Source: Paenibacillus oleatilyticus
GTDB lineage: Bacteria; Bacillota; Bacilli; Paenibacillales; NBRC-103111
Direction: 5' to 3'
NCBI RefSeq assembly: GCF_018998565.1
Contig: NZ_JAHNZO010000001.1
Span: forward strand, 201,774-265,773
DNA: 64,000 nucleotides
How positions within the stretch are numbered: position 1 is the first letter of the stretch; every line of letters starts with the position of its first letter. A program made the position numbers and the translations under genes. The notes below the pieces were generated by a model. That model did not search any database and had not been told where the DNA came from. It saw only the letters and a program-made list of their open reading frames with translations. Positions 17,362-25,678 of the stretch are shown here, piece by piece.

Positions 17362-17814
17362 TTATTGCTGCCAACCGTAGCTGTCGTAAAATATGCCCGC
17401 CAGCACGTTCTCGACCGCCTGGCGCACATGGGGAATCATATCTTCCGGAAGGCCGTCCAGCGGATACCATGCCATTTCGGAGCATTTGTCCGGTTCCCGG
17501 TTGTACGGCTCTCCCTCCCATCGCTTCACGGTCAGAAAAAAATCGATCCATTCGCCCGTATCCGAAAGCCGGTGCATCACACTCACCACTTCCAGATCGG
17601 CCGGGTCCACCCGGACGCCGCTTTCCTCCCATGCCTCGCGCGCTGCCGCCCGCTTCACTTCTTCGTTCCCGTCCACTTTGCCCGCTACGAGACTCAGCTT
17701 GCCATCCTCGTAGCCGGTGTTGGTCCGACGAAGCAGCAGCAGCTTGTTCTCCCGCACAAGGAGCAGATACACGGCGCTGTATATCCGAAACCACTCTTTT
17801 TCGGTCGTACTCAT
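17362..17814 (-). CDS. Nudix hydrolase
   Basis: 150 residues. ATG 17814 follows GGAGG with a 6-base gap. The Nudix box fits G-x5-E-x7-RE-x2-EE-x-G exactly, beginning GKVDGNEE and ending REAWEESGV (about residues 47-69). Members hydrolyse nucleoside diphosphates linked to another group. The gene is 96 bases after the last permease gene of the ABC operon and on the same strand, with no obvious terminator in the gap, so it may be the fourth gene of that riboswitch-led transcript. Confidence 0.9.
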   Translation of the reverse strand: MSTTEKEWFRIYSAVYLLLVRENKLLLLRRTNTGYEDGKLSLVAGKVDGNEEVKRAAAREAWEESGVRVDPADLEVVSVMHRLSDTGEWIDFFLTVKRWEGEPYNREPDKCSEMAWYPLDGLPEDMIPHVRQAVENVLAGIFYDSYGWQQ

Positions 17815-17910
17815 AAGCTGTCCTCCGCAGTCGTTTATCATAGGGTCGATCCTTAACAATCAAGCTTCTCCGTTCGTTCCAGAACCATTATACACCTCTT
17901 CGGACGGCTT

Positions 17911-18714
17911 TCACATCCGCAGCCCCATCGCATTGCCGGAGCTGTACCGCCGCAGGCCGCGGTGAAAGAACCATAAACCGGCCGCGGTCACGAGCCCCGT
18001 CATGCCCAGCGCCTGCAGCGTGAACGCAAGATCCGCTTCCCGCAGCAGTCCGATCGGCAAATAGCTGATGAATCCGGCAGGGATGACCGTGAACAGAACC
18101 AGCCGGCCCCAGCCGCTGAAAATGCCCGTCGGATAAGTGGAGAAGGTGAGAATCGCATTGAACAGCTGCTGGCCGATGCCCTCAGCTTGCCCGATGTAGA
18201 AGGCGAGCGACTGCGTCGTCACCACGAAGAACAGAAAAATGAGCATCGCGATGAGCAGCGCCAGCACGAATTTGAGCAGGCCAAGCGGCGAGCGGTCCCC
18301 GAACAATCCATACAGCAGCAGGGCGAACAGCACGTCCCCGATCGCGGAGACGGACATCCGGCTGACCAGAATATGAAGCAGCACCGGCTTCGGCTGCGTC
18401 AGGTACAGATCGAGCTGACCGCCCGCAACCAGCGAGGCCAGCCGGTACGCATTGCCGAACAGCACGGCGGACAGGCCGAAGCCGCCCGCGCTCACCGCCC
18501 ACATCATCATCACGTCTTGCAGCTCCCAGCCGTTCACGACCGGAAACCGCTGAAAATAAAGCCCCCAGAAAAAAATCCAAACGACGTTGTTCACCATCAT
18601 CATGCCCGCCGTCATCAGAAAGCTCAGCCGGAACTCCATGGCTCCGGTCAAATTGAGCTTCCAGCACGTCCATACGAACCGCAACAGCGGCATTATTTTT
18701 GAATTCTGGCGCAA
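17911..18714 (-). CDS. ABC-2 type permease (DUF990-like), second permease
   Basis: 267 residues with six predicted membrane helices. The start is a TTG at 18714 with GGGAGG eight bases upstream; the next ATG (MPLLRF) would lose that site. It resembles the ABC2_membrane_6 family, which works as a pair of different permeases with one ATPase. It lies 25 bases after the first permease gene. The substrate of such exporters is generally not known. Confidence 0.82.
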   Translation of the reverse strand: MRQNSKIMPLLRFVWTCWKLNLTGAMEFRLSFLMTAGMMMVNNVVWIFFWGLYFQRFPVVNGWELQDVMMMWAVSAGGFGLSAVLFGNAYRLASLVAGGQLDLYLTQPKPVLLHILVSRMSVSAIGDVLFALLLYGLFGDRSPLGLLKFVLALLIAMLIFLFFVVTTQSLAFYIGQAEGIGQQLFNAILTFSTYPTGIFSGWGRLVLFTVIPAGFISYLPIGLLREADLAFTLQALGMTGLVTAAGLWFFHRGLRRYSSGNAMGLRM

Positions 18715-18739
18715 TTCCTTTCCCTCCCTTCTTTGCGGC

Positions 18740-19543
18740 TCAGCCGCCGTTGACGTTCAGCTTGCGGACGCCTTTCCGATAGATAAGCCAGACGACCAGC
18801 GCCAGCACGGCTACCCACGCCCACTGGACCGCCAGCATCGGAGCGAGATGGATTTCCTCCCAGCGGACCGCGGTTTTGGCCGGAAAATACAGGACGGCCT
18901 GAAACGGCAGCCAGCGGCATACCTGCTGCAGCGCTTCGGGAAATAGCTCGAGCGGCATCAGCATGCCACCGATCGTAAACAGCAGCTTATGGTACACGAA
19001 CTCCAGTCCCCGCGTCTCCTCGACCCAGAACGCACACAGCGACAGCGCCATATTGAGCATAAAGTTGACGGTCATCGCACCGAAGCTCATGACGAAAAAT
19101 CCGAGCCAGCCCCAGCCGAATGACGGAGGGCCGAAAAAGGCGAAGCCGAGCGCGAGGCCGACAGCGAGGTTCACCAGCAGCCGGACCGTCACTTCGCTTA
19201 CATAAGCCATATAATGGTAGCCGATATAGCTGAACGGCCGCGTCAGCTTGTACCCGACATCGCCACTCTTCACTTCCTCCTCCACGCGGGTGCATAGGCT
19301 GGGAAACGCCATCGTCAGCGCTTCGGCGAACAAAATATACCAAATGATCTGCTCGAAGCTGTAGCCCGCGATCAACTGCGACCCTTCCCCGCGGTACGTC
19401 GTCTGCCACAATTGAATGAAGATGTACATGATGATGATCAGGAATATCGAGCGGATTAAAAAATCGAGCACATAAGCAAAATGATTCCGCAAGCTGATTC
19501 GCCCGATCGCGCCGTATTTCAGCAGCTTCGGACTCAGATTCAT
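18740..19543 (-). CDS. ABC-2 type permease, first permease
   Basis: 267 residues, six membrane segments, same length as its partner at 17911 but only distantly alike. Its start codon overlaps the stop of the ATPase gene (ATGA, 19540-19543), a sign of translational coupling and a shared complex. Confidence 0.82.
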   Translation of the reverse strand: MNLSPKLLKYGAIGRISLRNHFAYVLDFLIRSIFLIIIMYIFIQLWQTTYRGEGSQLIAGYSFEQIIWYILFAEALTMAFPSLCTRVEEEVKSGDVGYKLTRPFSYIGYHYMAYVSEVTVRLLVNLAVGLALGFAFFGPPSFGWGWLGFFVMSFGAMTVNFMLNMALSLCAFWVEETRGLEFVYHKLLFTIGGMLMPLELFPEALQQVCRWLPFQAVLYFPAKTAVRWEEIHLAPMLAVQWAWVAVLALVVWLIYRKGVRKLNVNGG

Positions 19544-20526
19544 ACGCTTCCCTCCCGCTCGTAAATATGCGTAATGATGCTCTCCATCGGAGGATCTTCA
19601 ATCGTAATATCCGACACGCGGTACGCCGCGACCAGGCGGGAAAGCACTTCCTGGGCTGCGATCGCCGACGTATCGACGGAAAGCGCCAGCTCCTGATCCG
19701 TTTGCGTCAGCACTTCTACGCCGTCGTGCCGAAACGGCGGGCCCGGCTCCAGCAGCTTGAGCCGGATCGTCTTGCCCGTCAGCAGATCGCGCTTCATCGC
19801 CTCGACCGTATCGTCGAAGATCATTTGCCCGTGGTTGATGACAACGGCCCGCCTACACAACTGCTCGATATCTCCCGCATCGTGGGAAGTCAGGAACACG
19901 GTCGTCCCTTCCTCCCGGTTCATGAACCGGATAAGCTCGCGTATGCTTTGCTTCACCACTACGTCCAGCCCGATCGTCGGCTCGTCGAGGAACAGAATCT
20001 GCGGCCGGTGCAGCATCGCCGCCGCAATCTCGCAGCGCATCCGCTCGCCCAGCGACAGCTTCCGCACCGGAGTATGCAAATACGGCTCCAGCTCGAAACG
20101 GCGGACGAGATCGTCCCGCCGGGCGAGATAGTCGCCGCGCTTCAATTCGTAAATGCGGCTCATCAGCTCGAATGAGTCGGCGGGCGGAAGATGGTACCAG
20201 AGCTGCGATTTCTGCCCGAAGACGGAGCCGATCCGGTAAGCCAGCTTGCCGCGTTCCTTCCACGGACAGTAGCCGAGCACCTCCGCGTGTCCGCCGGACG
20301 GATGCAGAATGCCGGTCAGCATCTTGATCGTCGTCGATTTGCCGGCGCCGTTCGGTCCGAGAAACGCCAGCGTCTCCCCCTGCGGGACGGTCAGGTCGAT
20401 GCCTTGCACCGCCGTCTTCTCGCTATACTGCGGACGCAGCAGCGAACGTACCCCGGCCTTGAAGCCTTCCTCCTTCCGTTTCACGGCGAACCGTTTCGTC
20501 AGCCCTTCGGCCCGTATCGCGTTCAT
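19540..20526 (-). CDS. ABC exporter ATP-binding protein
   Basis: 328 residues; ATG 20526 follows AGGAGG. Walker A GPNGAGKST, signature LSLGERMRCEIAAAML, Walker B ILFLDEPTIGLD and the H-loop TSHD are all present. The long C-terminal extension (after about 240) is typical of ABC-2 exporters. It leads an operon of ATPase, permease, permease and perhaps a Nudix hydrolase, preceded by a riboswitch-like leader with its own terminator. Confidence 0.9.
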   Translation of the reverse strand: MNAIRAEGLTKRFAVKRKEEGFKAGVRSLLRPQYSEKTAVQGIDLTVPQGETLAFLGPNGAGKSTTIKMLTGILHPSGGHAEVLGYCPWKERGKLAYRIGSVFGQKSQLWYHLPPADSFELMSRIYELKRGDYLARRDDLVRRFELEPYLHTPVRKLSLGERMRCEIAAAMLHRPQILFLDEPTIGLDVVVKQSIRELIRFMNREEGTTVFLTSHDAGDIEQLCRRAVVINHGQMIFDDTVEAMKRDLLTGKTIRLKLLEPGPPFRHDGVEVLTQTDQELALSVDTSAIAAQEVLSRLVAAYRVSDITIEDPPMESIITHIYEREGSV

Positions 20527-20554
20527 GTTCCTCCTTCTCCTTTCCTCTGCTAAA

Positions 20555-20704
20555 GCAGAAAAGACCCCATACCGTTTCGCCTTGTCAGGCGGAACTTGCA
20601 CGAGGTCTTTTATCCCTACGGTGTAGCGCGGCTCTATCGGTGGCGCGCCGGCTCCGCTTGGTTCGCCCGGCCGTTTGGCCGTCGGATCCCTAGAAGCCCT
20701 TCCA
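20555..20704 (-). ncRNA. ykkC-class riboswitch with terminator, upstream of the ABC exporter operon
   Basis: Read on the minus strand, the leader has TCTAGGGATCCG (20693 down), a GC hairpin CGGCC-AAAC-GGCCG, then CCAAG, a second helix, and TACACCGTAGGGATAAAAG followed by ACC (down to 20604). These blocks and their order match the ykkC RNA class as I remember it. CCAAG rather than CCGAGAG points to the subtype-2 group (ppGpp, PRPP or nucleoside diphosphate sensors) rather than guanidine-I. The last block AAAAGACC (20611-20604) pairs with GGTCTTTT (20566-20559), forming a terminator that would compete with the aptamer. Ligand not determined. Confidence 0.7.
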
Positions 20705-20717
20705 CGTTAATTGTTAT

Positions 20718-20746
20718 ATACTACCACGCGATGTAAGGAATTACAA
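20718..20746 (-). promoter_or_regulatory. Promoter of the riboswitch/ABC operon
   Basis: On the minus strand TTGTAA (20741-20746), a 17-base spacer and TAGTAT (20718-20723), a few bases before the aptamer. Confidence 0.55.
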
Positions 20747-20790
20747 GATGCATTTTTGGTGCACGAGCTCTCCTTATCCGGGCGCTTCCT

Positions 20791-22047
20791 TTACTCCTTC
20801 GGATCGACGATGCTGCCGAGGAACAGCAGGCTGCCGGTCTCCGTACTCTGAATCGCCATCAAAAACGGCCGGTCGACGATCATCTCGAACGGCTTGGCCA
20901 CCGGTGCTGGTGCAGAGGTTGCTTCAACTCTTATAGAGGTAACCGCCGCGGCTTCCGTGCCCCGCTCGTTCATCTCCACGAACGTCTTGTGCTTCACCTC
21001 GCTGACCACGACCGGTTTCGGCGATAGCTCGGAAAAGTCCGCCTTGACCGGATCGAACGCCGCAGGCATACCCATCGCTTTCAGCGCATCGTTCAGCTCG
21101 TATCCCAGCTCCAGCTTCAGCCTCGGCAGCTTCAAAGTCCCGCTCGCGGAAGGAAACGGCTTGTTCCAAAACGTCTCATCCGCCCACAGCTTCTGCTGAA
21201 CCTGATCCAATCCGGCCTTTTCGGAGGGCAGGACGACAACCATTGCCAGCTTGCCGTCCGCATAGGGCAGCCGGACCGCCTGGTAATCCGGCTCCTGCAC
21301 ATAATCGAGCCGTCCGGTCAGCGCCATCAGGTTTACAAGCTTCCTCTGTCCCGCTGCCGCATGGAACGTACCGGGCTTTGTGTCTCGCTCCGGAAACGGA
21401 TGCTGCCACTGCGCTTTGAAGTAGACGGCGTTCAGCAGGTACATGACCGTTTCCTGCGAGATCGGACCCTGCACGATGCTGTCGATTTTGCCGTTCGTTC
21501 GCTTGCCGACCCATTGATTGATTTTGCGAACGGCGCTCTCCTGCGCAAAATCGAGCGTATCCGTCTCCGCGCCGTAGAAGTCGCGGTTTCGCTGCAGAAA
21601 GCTTTCGTGAAGCGCTACGTCCTTTCTGGCCCAGATCGAATTCGCGACGGAGAGCTGCGTTTCCTTACCCGAATGTTCCAGCAAATCGCGAAGCACCTGA
21701 TGCCCCCGGTTCCACTCGTCAACGGACAAGCCTTGGCCCTGCAGCGTTTTCCCGATCTGCTCGCGCGTCGCCCCGCCTGCTCCGTGGTAAACCATCGACA
21801 GCGCCATCGATACGCTGAACGGCGAAACGAACACGTTGCTGCCGGGATTTTGCTCCGCGATCGTACGGTGCAGCTTCAAGCCGAACGCATTGTCAGCCCG
21901 CACGATCCGTGCATCCAAGTCCGCTGGCGCATGCTTTCTGAGGCTGACGTCGCCCCCGGCATTGGCAGCGGTGCAAGCCGAGCACAATAGCGCGGCTGCC
22001 AGCAGCAACAGCATTGTTTTTTTCATGGTGACTCCGCATTTCGGCAT
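20791..22047 (-). CDS. Secreted serpin (serine protease inhibitor)
   Basis: 418 residues from ATG 22047 (GGAGG eight bases upstream); ATG 22026 is an alternative giving 411. An N-terminal hydrophobic segment ends in CSAC, so it may be a lipoprotein, although the lipobox is poor. The serpin fold signatures are clear: NVFVSPFSVSMALSMVYHGA, LNAVYFKAQW, and near the C-terminus DRPFLMAI. The hinge ERGTEAAAV has small residues as in inhibitory serpins. Counting from it places the scissile bond near AT-SA, with Thr-Ser at P1-P1'. It would trap extracellular serine or cysteine proteases. Serpins are uncommon in bacteria. Single gene. Confidence 0.92.
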   Translation of the reverse strand: MPKCGVTMKKTMLLLLAAALLCSACTAANAGGDVSLRKHAPADLDARIVRADNAFGLKLHRTIAEQNPGSNVFVSPFSVSMALSMVYHGAGGATREQIGKTLQGQGLSVDEWNRGHQVLRDLLEHSGKETQLSVANSIWARKDVALHESFLQRNRDFYGAETDTLDFAQESAVRKINQWVGKRTNGKIDSIVQGPISQETVMYLLNAVYFKAQWQHPFPERDTKPGTFHAAAGQRKLVNLMALTGRLDYVQEPDYQAVRLPYADGKLAMVVVLPSEKAGLDQVQQKLWADETFWNKPFPSASGTLKLPRLKLELGYELNDALKAMGMPAAFDPVKADFSELSPKPVVVSEVKHKTFVEMNERGTEAAAVTSIRVEATSAPAPVAKPFEMIVDRPFLMAIQSTETGSLLFLGSIVDPKE

Positions 22048-22130
22048 CTCTCCATCCTCCTCTGTCATGATATGGAAATGGACGCCGCCGGTCATCCGAA
22101 GGTTGCAGCCGTGCTGAAATTTGCAGGAGA

Positions 22131-22625
22131 TTAGATCACGTAATCGAGCACCTGCTCGTATGGAAAATACGACTTCCCGGAAGGCGCCGGAGCATACAGA
22201 TGGAAAGCTACTGCGCGCTGCGGGCCGGAATTGCGAAGCTGGTGAATTTGTTTTTTCGGCGCGTAATAGCAGCTTCCTTCCTCGATTTCAACCTCCCCGG
22301 ACAAGCAGGGATACCCGTAGCCGTCCAGCCGGAACATCCGGTTCGTAAGCGTGCCTTCGAGCAGCTGCGCACAGCCGACCGATACACCATGATCGTGAAT
22401 GTACGTTTCGGTTCCGGGAGGCAGATGGATCAGCACCGCTTCGGCGGCATCGGTCCGATATAGGCTCGTTCTCCCGTAAGGCAAGTCCGCAGGCTCTGCA
22501 ATGTAGGGCGACAAGGCTTCAAGCGACAAATCCATGCCTCTCATAATCGCCTGAAGCTGCTTGGGCGAAGTTCTGCGCAAAGGCAGCGCGTTCAGAATCC
22601 GTGCGATGGTTTCGATCCGGTTCAT
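22131..22625 (-). CDS. Cysteine dioxygenase type I family protein
   Basis: 164 residues, cupin fold. The iron ligands are visible as HDH (in YIHDHGVSVG) and the His of KKQIHQLRN. PYGRTSLY and the E of LLEGTL fit the family. Cysteine dioxygenase turns cysteine into cysteine sulfinate; bacterial homologues include thiol dioxygenases with other thiols such as 3-mercaptopropionate, so the substrate is uncertain. The ATG at 22625 follows GGAGG. Monocistronic. Confidence 0.85.
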   Translation of the reverse strand: MNRIETIARILNALPLRRTSPKQLQAIMRGMDLSLEALSPYIAEPADLPYGRTSLYRTDAAEAVLIHLPPGTETYIHDHGVSVGCAQLLEGTLTNRMFRLDGYGYPCLSGEVEIEEGSCYYAPKKQIHQLRNSGPQRAVAFHLYAPAPSGKSYFPYEQVLDYVI

Positions 22626-22963
22626 GGATTTCCTCCGTTCATAACATTCTTTTACCGCTTTAATAAGTTCAACTTATAATCTAATATATTCCTCTTTTAA
22701 CTAAAAAGTTACCTTTTCGTAAAATGCGGTGGCGGTTTCCTTTTTCCCTTAAGAATGTTTTAAGGTTTTGAATCGCTAGTCGTTAAGATTTGCCGGCTAT
22801 ACTAGGTTACAGTCAACATTAGGAAAGGGGAGTGGCCCGCGTGCCGTTTGTCAAGGTTATCCCGGCGTGATATGCTTTTTTTGTCGTCGGCGCCGCCCGG
22901 AAAGCACGCCGACCCCACTCCGCAACAACCGAGATTTATTGGAATGAAAAGGAGGACGGCCCC
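22626..22963. other. Divergent intergenic region with leader of the two-component operon
   Basis: A -10-like TATACT (22798-22803) stands about 160 bases before the regulator gene, without a clear -35, as is common for activator-dependent promoters. No RNA gene or repeat is seen. The stretch next to the dioxygenase gene is AT-rich. Confidence 0.35.
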
Positions 22964-23656
22964 GTGGCGCAGCCTACAATATTGCTCGTCGACGACGAGA
23001 AAGAAATTATCGATTTGCTCGAAATTTATTTAAAAAACGAAGGCTACCACCTGCTGCGCGCAGGCAATGGCATCGAAGCGTTAAGCGTGCTGCAAAAGGA
23101 AGACGTCGATCTGATCGTACTCGACATCATGATGCCGAAGATGGACGGTATCGAAGCCTGCCTGAAAATACGCGAACAAAAGCATATGCCGATCATTATG
23201 CTGTCCGCCAAAAGCCAGGACATGGACAAAATTCTCGGCCTGAGCACCGGCGCGGACGATTACGTCACCAAGCCGTTCAATCCGCTTGAGCTGGTCGCCC
23301 GGATCAAGTCGCAGCTGCGCCGCTACACCCGGCTCAATGTTCAGCGGCCGAACAAGGAACACGAGCTGGAGATCGACGAGCTTTCGATCAATACCGCGAC
23401 GCACGAGGTCAAACTGGACGGCCGGGACATTAAGCTGACGCCGCGCGAATTTGCGATCCTGGAACTGCTGGCCCGCCATCGCGGTACGGTTTGGAGCATC
23501 GAGAAAATTTACGAAGCCGTATGGAAGGAAGCCTATTTCGATTCGGACAATACCGTGATGGTACATATCCGGAAAATTCGCGAGAAAATCGAGGAAAATC
23601 CGCGGAAACCGAAGTTTATTAAAACGGTTTGGGGAGTGGGATATAAAGTTGAGTAA
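22964..23656 (+). CDS. OmpR-family response regulator
   Basis: 230 residues, GTG start with GGAGG eight bases before. The receiver domain (about 3-115) has DDEKE, the phosphorylated Asp in LIVLDIMMPKMDG (about 53), Thr/Ser in MLSAKSQ and Lys in VTKPFNP. The C-terminal winged helix (about 130-228) ends with the usual VWGVGYKVE. It resembles VanR-B/PhoP-type regulators. It overlaps the kinase gene by 8 bases. Confidence 0.93.
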   Translation: MAQPTILLVDDEKEIIDLLEIYLKNEGYHLLRAGNGIEALSVLQKEDVDLIVLDIMMPKMDGIEACLKIREQKHMPIIMLSAKSQDMDKILGLSTGADDYVTKPFNPLELVARIKSQLRRYTRLNVQRPNKEHELEIDELSINTATHEVKLDGRDIKLTPREFAILELLARHRGTVWSIEKIYEAVWKEAYFDSDNTVMVHIRKIREKIEENPRKPKFIKTVWGVGYKVE

Positions 23657-25463
23657 AAAAGAGAAGATCAAACCGCCGCGCAAGCCCGTGCTTGACCGCT
23701 TCCCGTTCACCTGGTTCCCCTTTAATCTGCTGCGGGGCATGATCCTGTTCCTTCAAGATCTGTACAAAATGGCGCGGGTCCATGTGCAGCGCAGCGTCCG
23801 GCTGCAGTTGATGCTGACCTTTGCCTTCTGTTTCGGCGTGTCGCTGGCATTCTACGGCATCAGCTCGGCTCTGTTCGGCGCCGTCAACAAGAGCACGGTC
23901 ATCGATTACAGTCAAGGGATGGAAAGCATCGATAGCGAAGCCCGCTCGCTCGCGGACCGGTTCCTTACACCTTCGCGACATAGCAGCGGAAACGAGACAA
24001 GCGACGAATCTACCGACGATGATTCGAATGAAGCGGGCCGGAGCGAATCCGGACAAGCGGCCGTGCCGCAGGGCTCCGCTGCAGACGGGGGGATGCCGAC
24101 GCCCAATGCCGGCACTGCCGTTCCTGTCCCTGGCGCAAACGGCCAAGAGCCCGGCAGCGTACCCGGGGTCCCGGCGGCCAATCCGCAGGGTGCGCCGCAG
24201 CCAAATCAGCCGAACCAGCCGAATATCCGGCAGGGAGAGAACAAGCAGGAGGACGCCGAGCGGCGCAAAAATTTTGAGAATACGGTCAAACGGCTCGTTA
24301 CCTACAATAAGCTCAAGATCGTCATTACGGATCTGGAAGGCAAAGTCGTCTTCCGCAGCGAAAATGCGCCGGAAACATACGTCGACGTACACAGCGTCAT
24401 CCGCAACGCGATGGAAACACGGAACCGGGAATCCGATTCGCGTTCGGAGTTTTCCAGCTTTTACCCGGTGACCTATAACAATCAGAAGGCCTACTTAATC
24501 GTCAGCGGTATCCCTCAGCCGAACATCAGCTACCATAAAGGCGAGAACCCGCTTTCCATCCTGGCTTCGCTTGCCGTCTTTATCTTTCTGTTCTACTTTT
24601 TAACGCAGCGGAAAATGAGATATATCGAGGAGCTTGCGAGCGGGCTTCGGATTATCGCTACAGGCAATCTGGATCACCGCGTCGTCGAGCGTTCCCAAGA
24701 CGAGCTCGGATCGCTGGCGAGAGACATGAACTTCATGGTGACCGACTTGCAGCGGAGAATCGAAGAGGAACGGCGCGCCGAGCAGCTCAAGAACGAGCTG
24801 ATTACGAATGTTTCACACGATTTGCGCACGCCGCTGACGCTCATCATGGGGTATTTGCGGCTGCTGCACGACAAAAATTTCGAAACGCCCGAGCAAGCCG
24901 CCGGGTATGTCAGTATCGCCTACAGTAAATCGGAGAAGCTGAAAGGGCTGATCGACGATCTATTCGAATTTACGAAGCTCTCCAATCATGACGTTCCGCT
25001 GCACAAGAAGGGCGTCGTGATCAACGAAGTGCTGGAGCAGCTGCTGGAGGAATACGTGACCCTCAGCGAGGAGCAGCAGCTCACGCTGATCCGCAGCCTG
25101 CCGCAGGAGCGGCTGCTGGTGCGCATCGATGTGGACAAAATGATCCGCGTATTCGAAAACCTGCTCGGCAACGCGATCAAGTACAGCCCTAAGCCCGGCG
25201 TCATTACCTTCGGCATGATCCGCGAACGCGGGCACGTGATCATCCGGATCTCCAACAAAGCGGACGCTTTGACCCGCGACGAGCTGGAGCAGCTGTTCGA
25301 ACGGTTTTTCCGGGTCGATAAAGCCCGGACATCCGAGACCGGAGGCTCGGGGCTGGGTCTTGCGATCGCAAGAAGCATCGTCGAATCGCACGAAGGCAGT
25401 ATTTGGGCCGAGTCGGAGAACGGCGAAATTCATTTTTACGTGAAGCTGAAGCTGGCATCTTAG
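23649..25463 (+). CDS. Sensor histidine kinase with a low-complexity extracellular insert
   Basis: 604 residues, TTG start inside the end of the regulator gene. A basic cytoplasmic N-terminus is followed by TM1 (about 53-78), an extracellular part to about 298, TM2 (about 300-320), HAMP, HisKA with NVSHDLRTPLT (His near 390) and HATPase (ENLLGNAIKYSP, GGSGLGLAIA). Within the extracellular part, residues about 102-205 are almost wholly Ser/Asp/Glu and then Pro/Ala/Gly/Asn/Gln-rich with PNQPNQPN, so likely disordered. The input signal is unknown. The stop codon lies inside the left copy of a duplicated terminator hairpin. Confidence 0.92.
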   Translation: MSKKEKIKPPRKPVLDRFPFTWFPFNLLRGMILFLQDLYKMARVHVQRSVRLQLMLTFAFCFGVSLAFYGISSALFGAVNKSTVIDYSQGMESIDSEARSLADRFLTPSRHSSGNETSDESTDDDSNEAGRSESGQAAVPQGSAADGGMPTPNAGTAVPVPGANGQEPGSVPGVPAANPQGAPQPNQPNQPNIRQGENKQEDAERRKNFENTVKRLVTYNKLKIVITDLEGKVVFRSENAPETYVDVHSVIRNAMETRNRESDSRSEFSSFYPVTYNNQKAYLIVSGIPQPNISYHKGENPLSILASLAVFIFLFYFLTQRKMRYIEELASGLRIIATGNLDHRVVERSQDELGSLARDMNFMVTDLQRRIEEERRAEQLKNELITNVSHDLRTPLTLIMGYLRLLHDKNFETPEQAAGYVSIAYSKSEKLKGLIDDLFEFTKLSNHDVPLHKKGVVINEVLEQLLEEYVTLSEEQQLTLIRSLPQERLLVRIDVDKMIRVFENLLGNAIKYSPKPGVITFGMIRERGHVIIRISNKADALTRDELEQLFERFFRVDKARTSETGGSGLGLAIARSIVESHEGSIWAESENGEIHFYVKLKLAS

Positions 25464-25470
25464 GATGCCG
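25446..25470 (+). terminator. Terminator hairpin, left flanking copy of palindromic element B
   Basis: CTGAAGCTGGCATCTTAGG continuing to GATGCCG is repeated exactly (25 of 25 bases) at 25679-25703. It covers the kinase stop codon. The T-tract that belongs to this terminator is only found after the right copy. Confidence 0.85.
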
Positions 25471-25678
25471 TAGGCTGTTGAGAAAGTGGTCACTTGGGTA
25501 ATAGAGGTGTACGAGGGGGTGGGGTATCTACTTCCGGCCGCTCTTGTCTGCAGGAAATCTTAATTGATACCGCTTAGCAGCGGGTATTTCCCGCAGACAA
25601 AGGCGAACGCTACCGCTCCTCCAGTAGATACCCCACCTCCGTTTCTGTATTTCGGTCAAAAATCTCTTTCTCAACTGC
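25471..25678. mobile_element. Terminator-nested palindromic element, copy B
   Basis: 208 bp without a gene. The ends carry GTTGAGAAAG as an inverted repeat. A perfect 15-bp outer stem is formed by GGTGGGGTATCTACT (25519-25533) and AGTAGATACCCCACC (25623-25637). An inner stem TGTCTGC/GCAGACA plus GGAAAT/ATTTCC encloses an apical CCGCT-TAGC-AGCGG hairpin. Conserved single-strand blocks CGCTCTTG and CAAAGGCGAACG flank the inner stem. It sits between exact 25-bp copies of the kinase terminator stem. Confidence 0.85.

Noticed and set aside
16368..25463. A vancomycin-resistance cluster (VanW plus VanR/VanS-like pair)
   Set aside because: The genes are 6 kb apart on opposite strands, unrelated genes lie between, and no vanH/vanA/vanX homologue is present.
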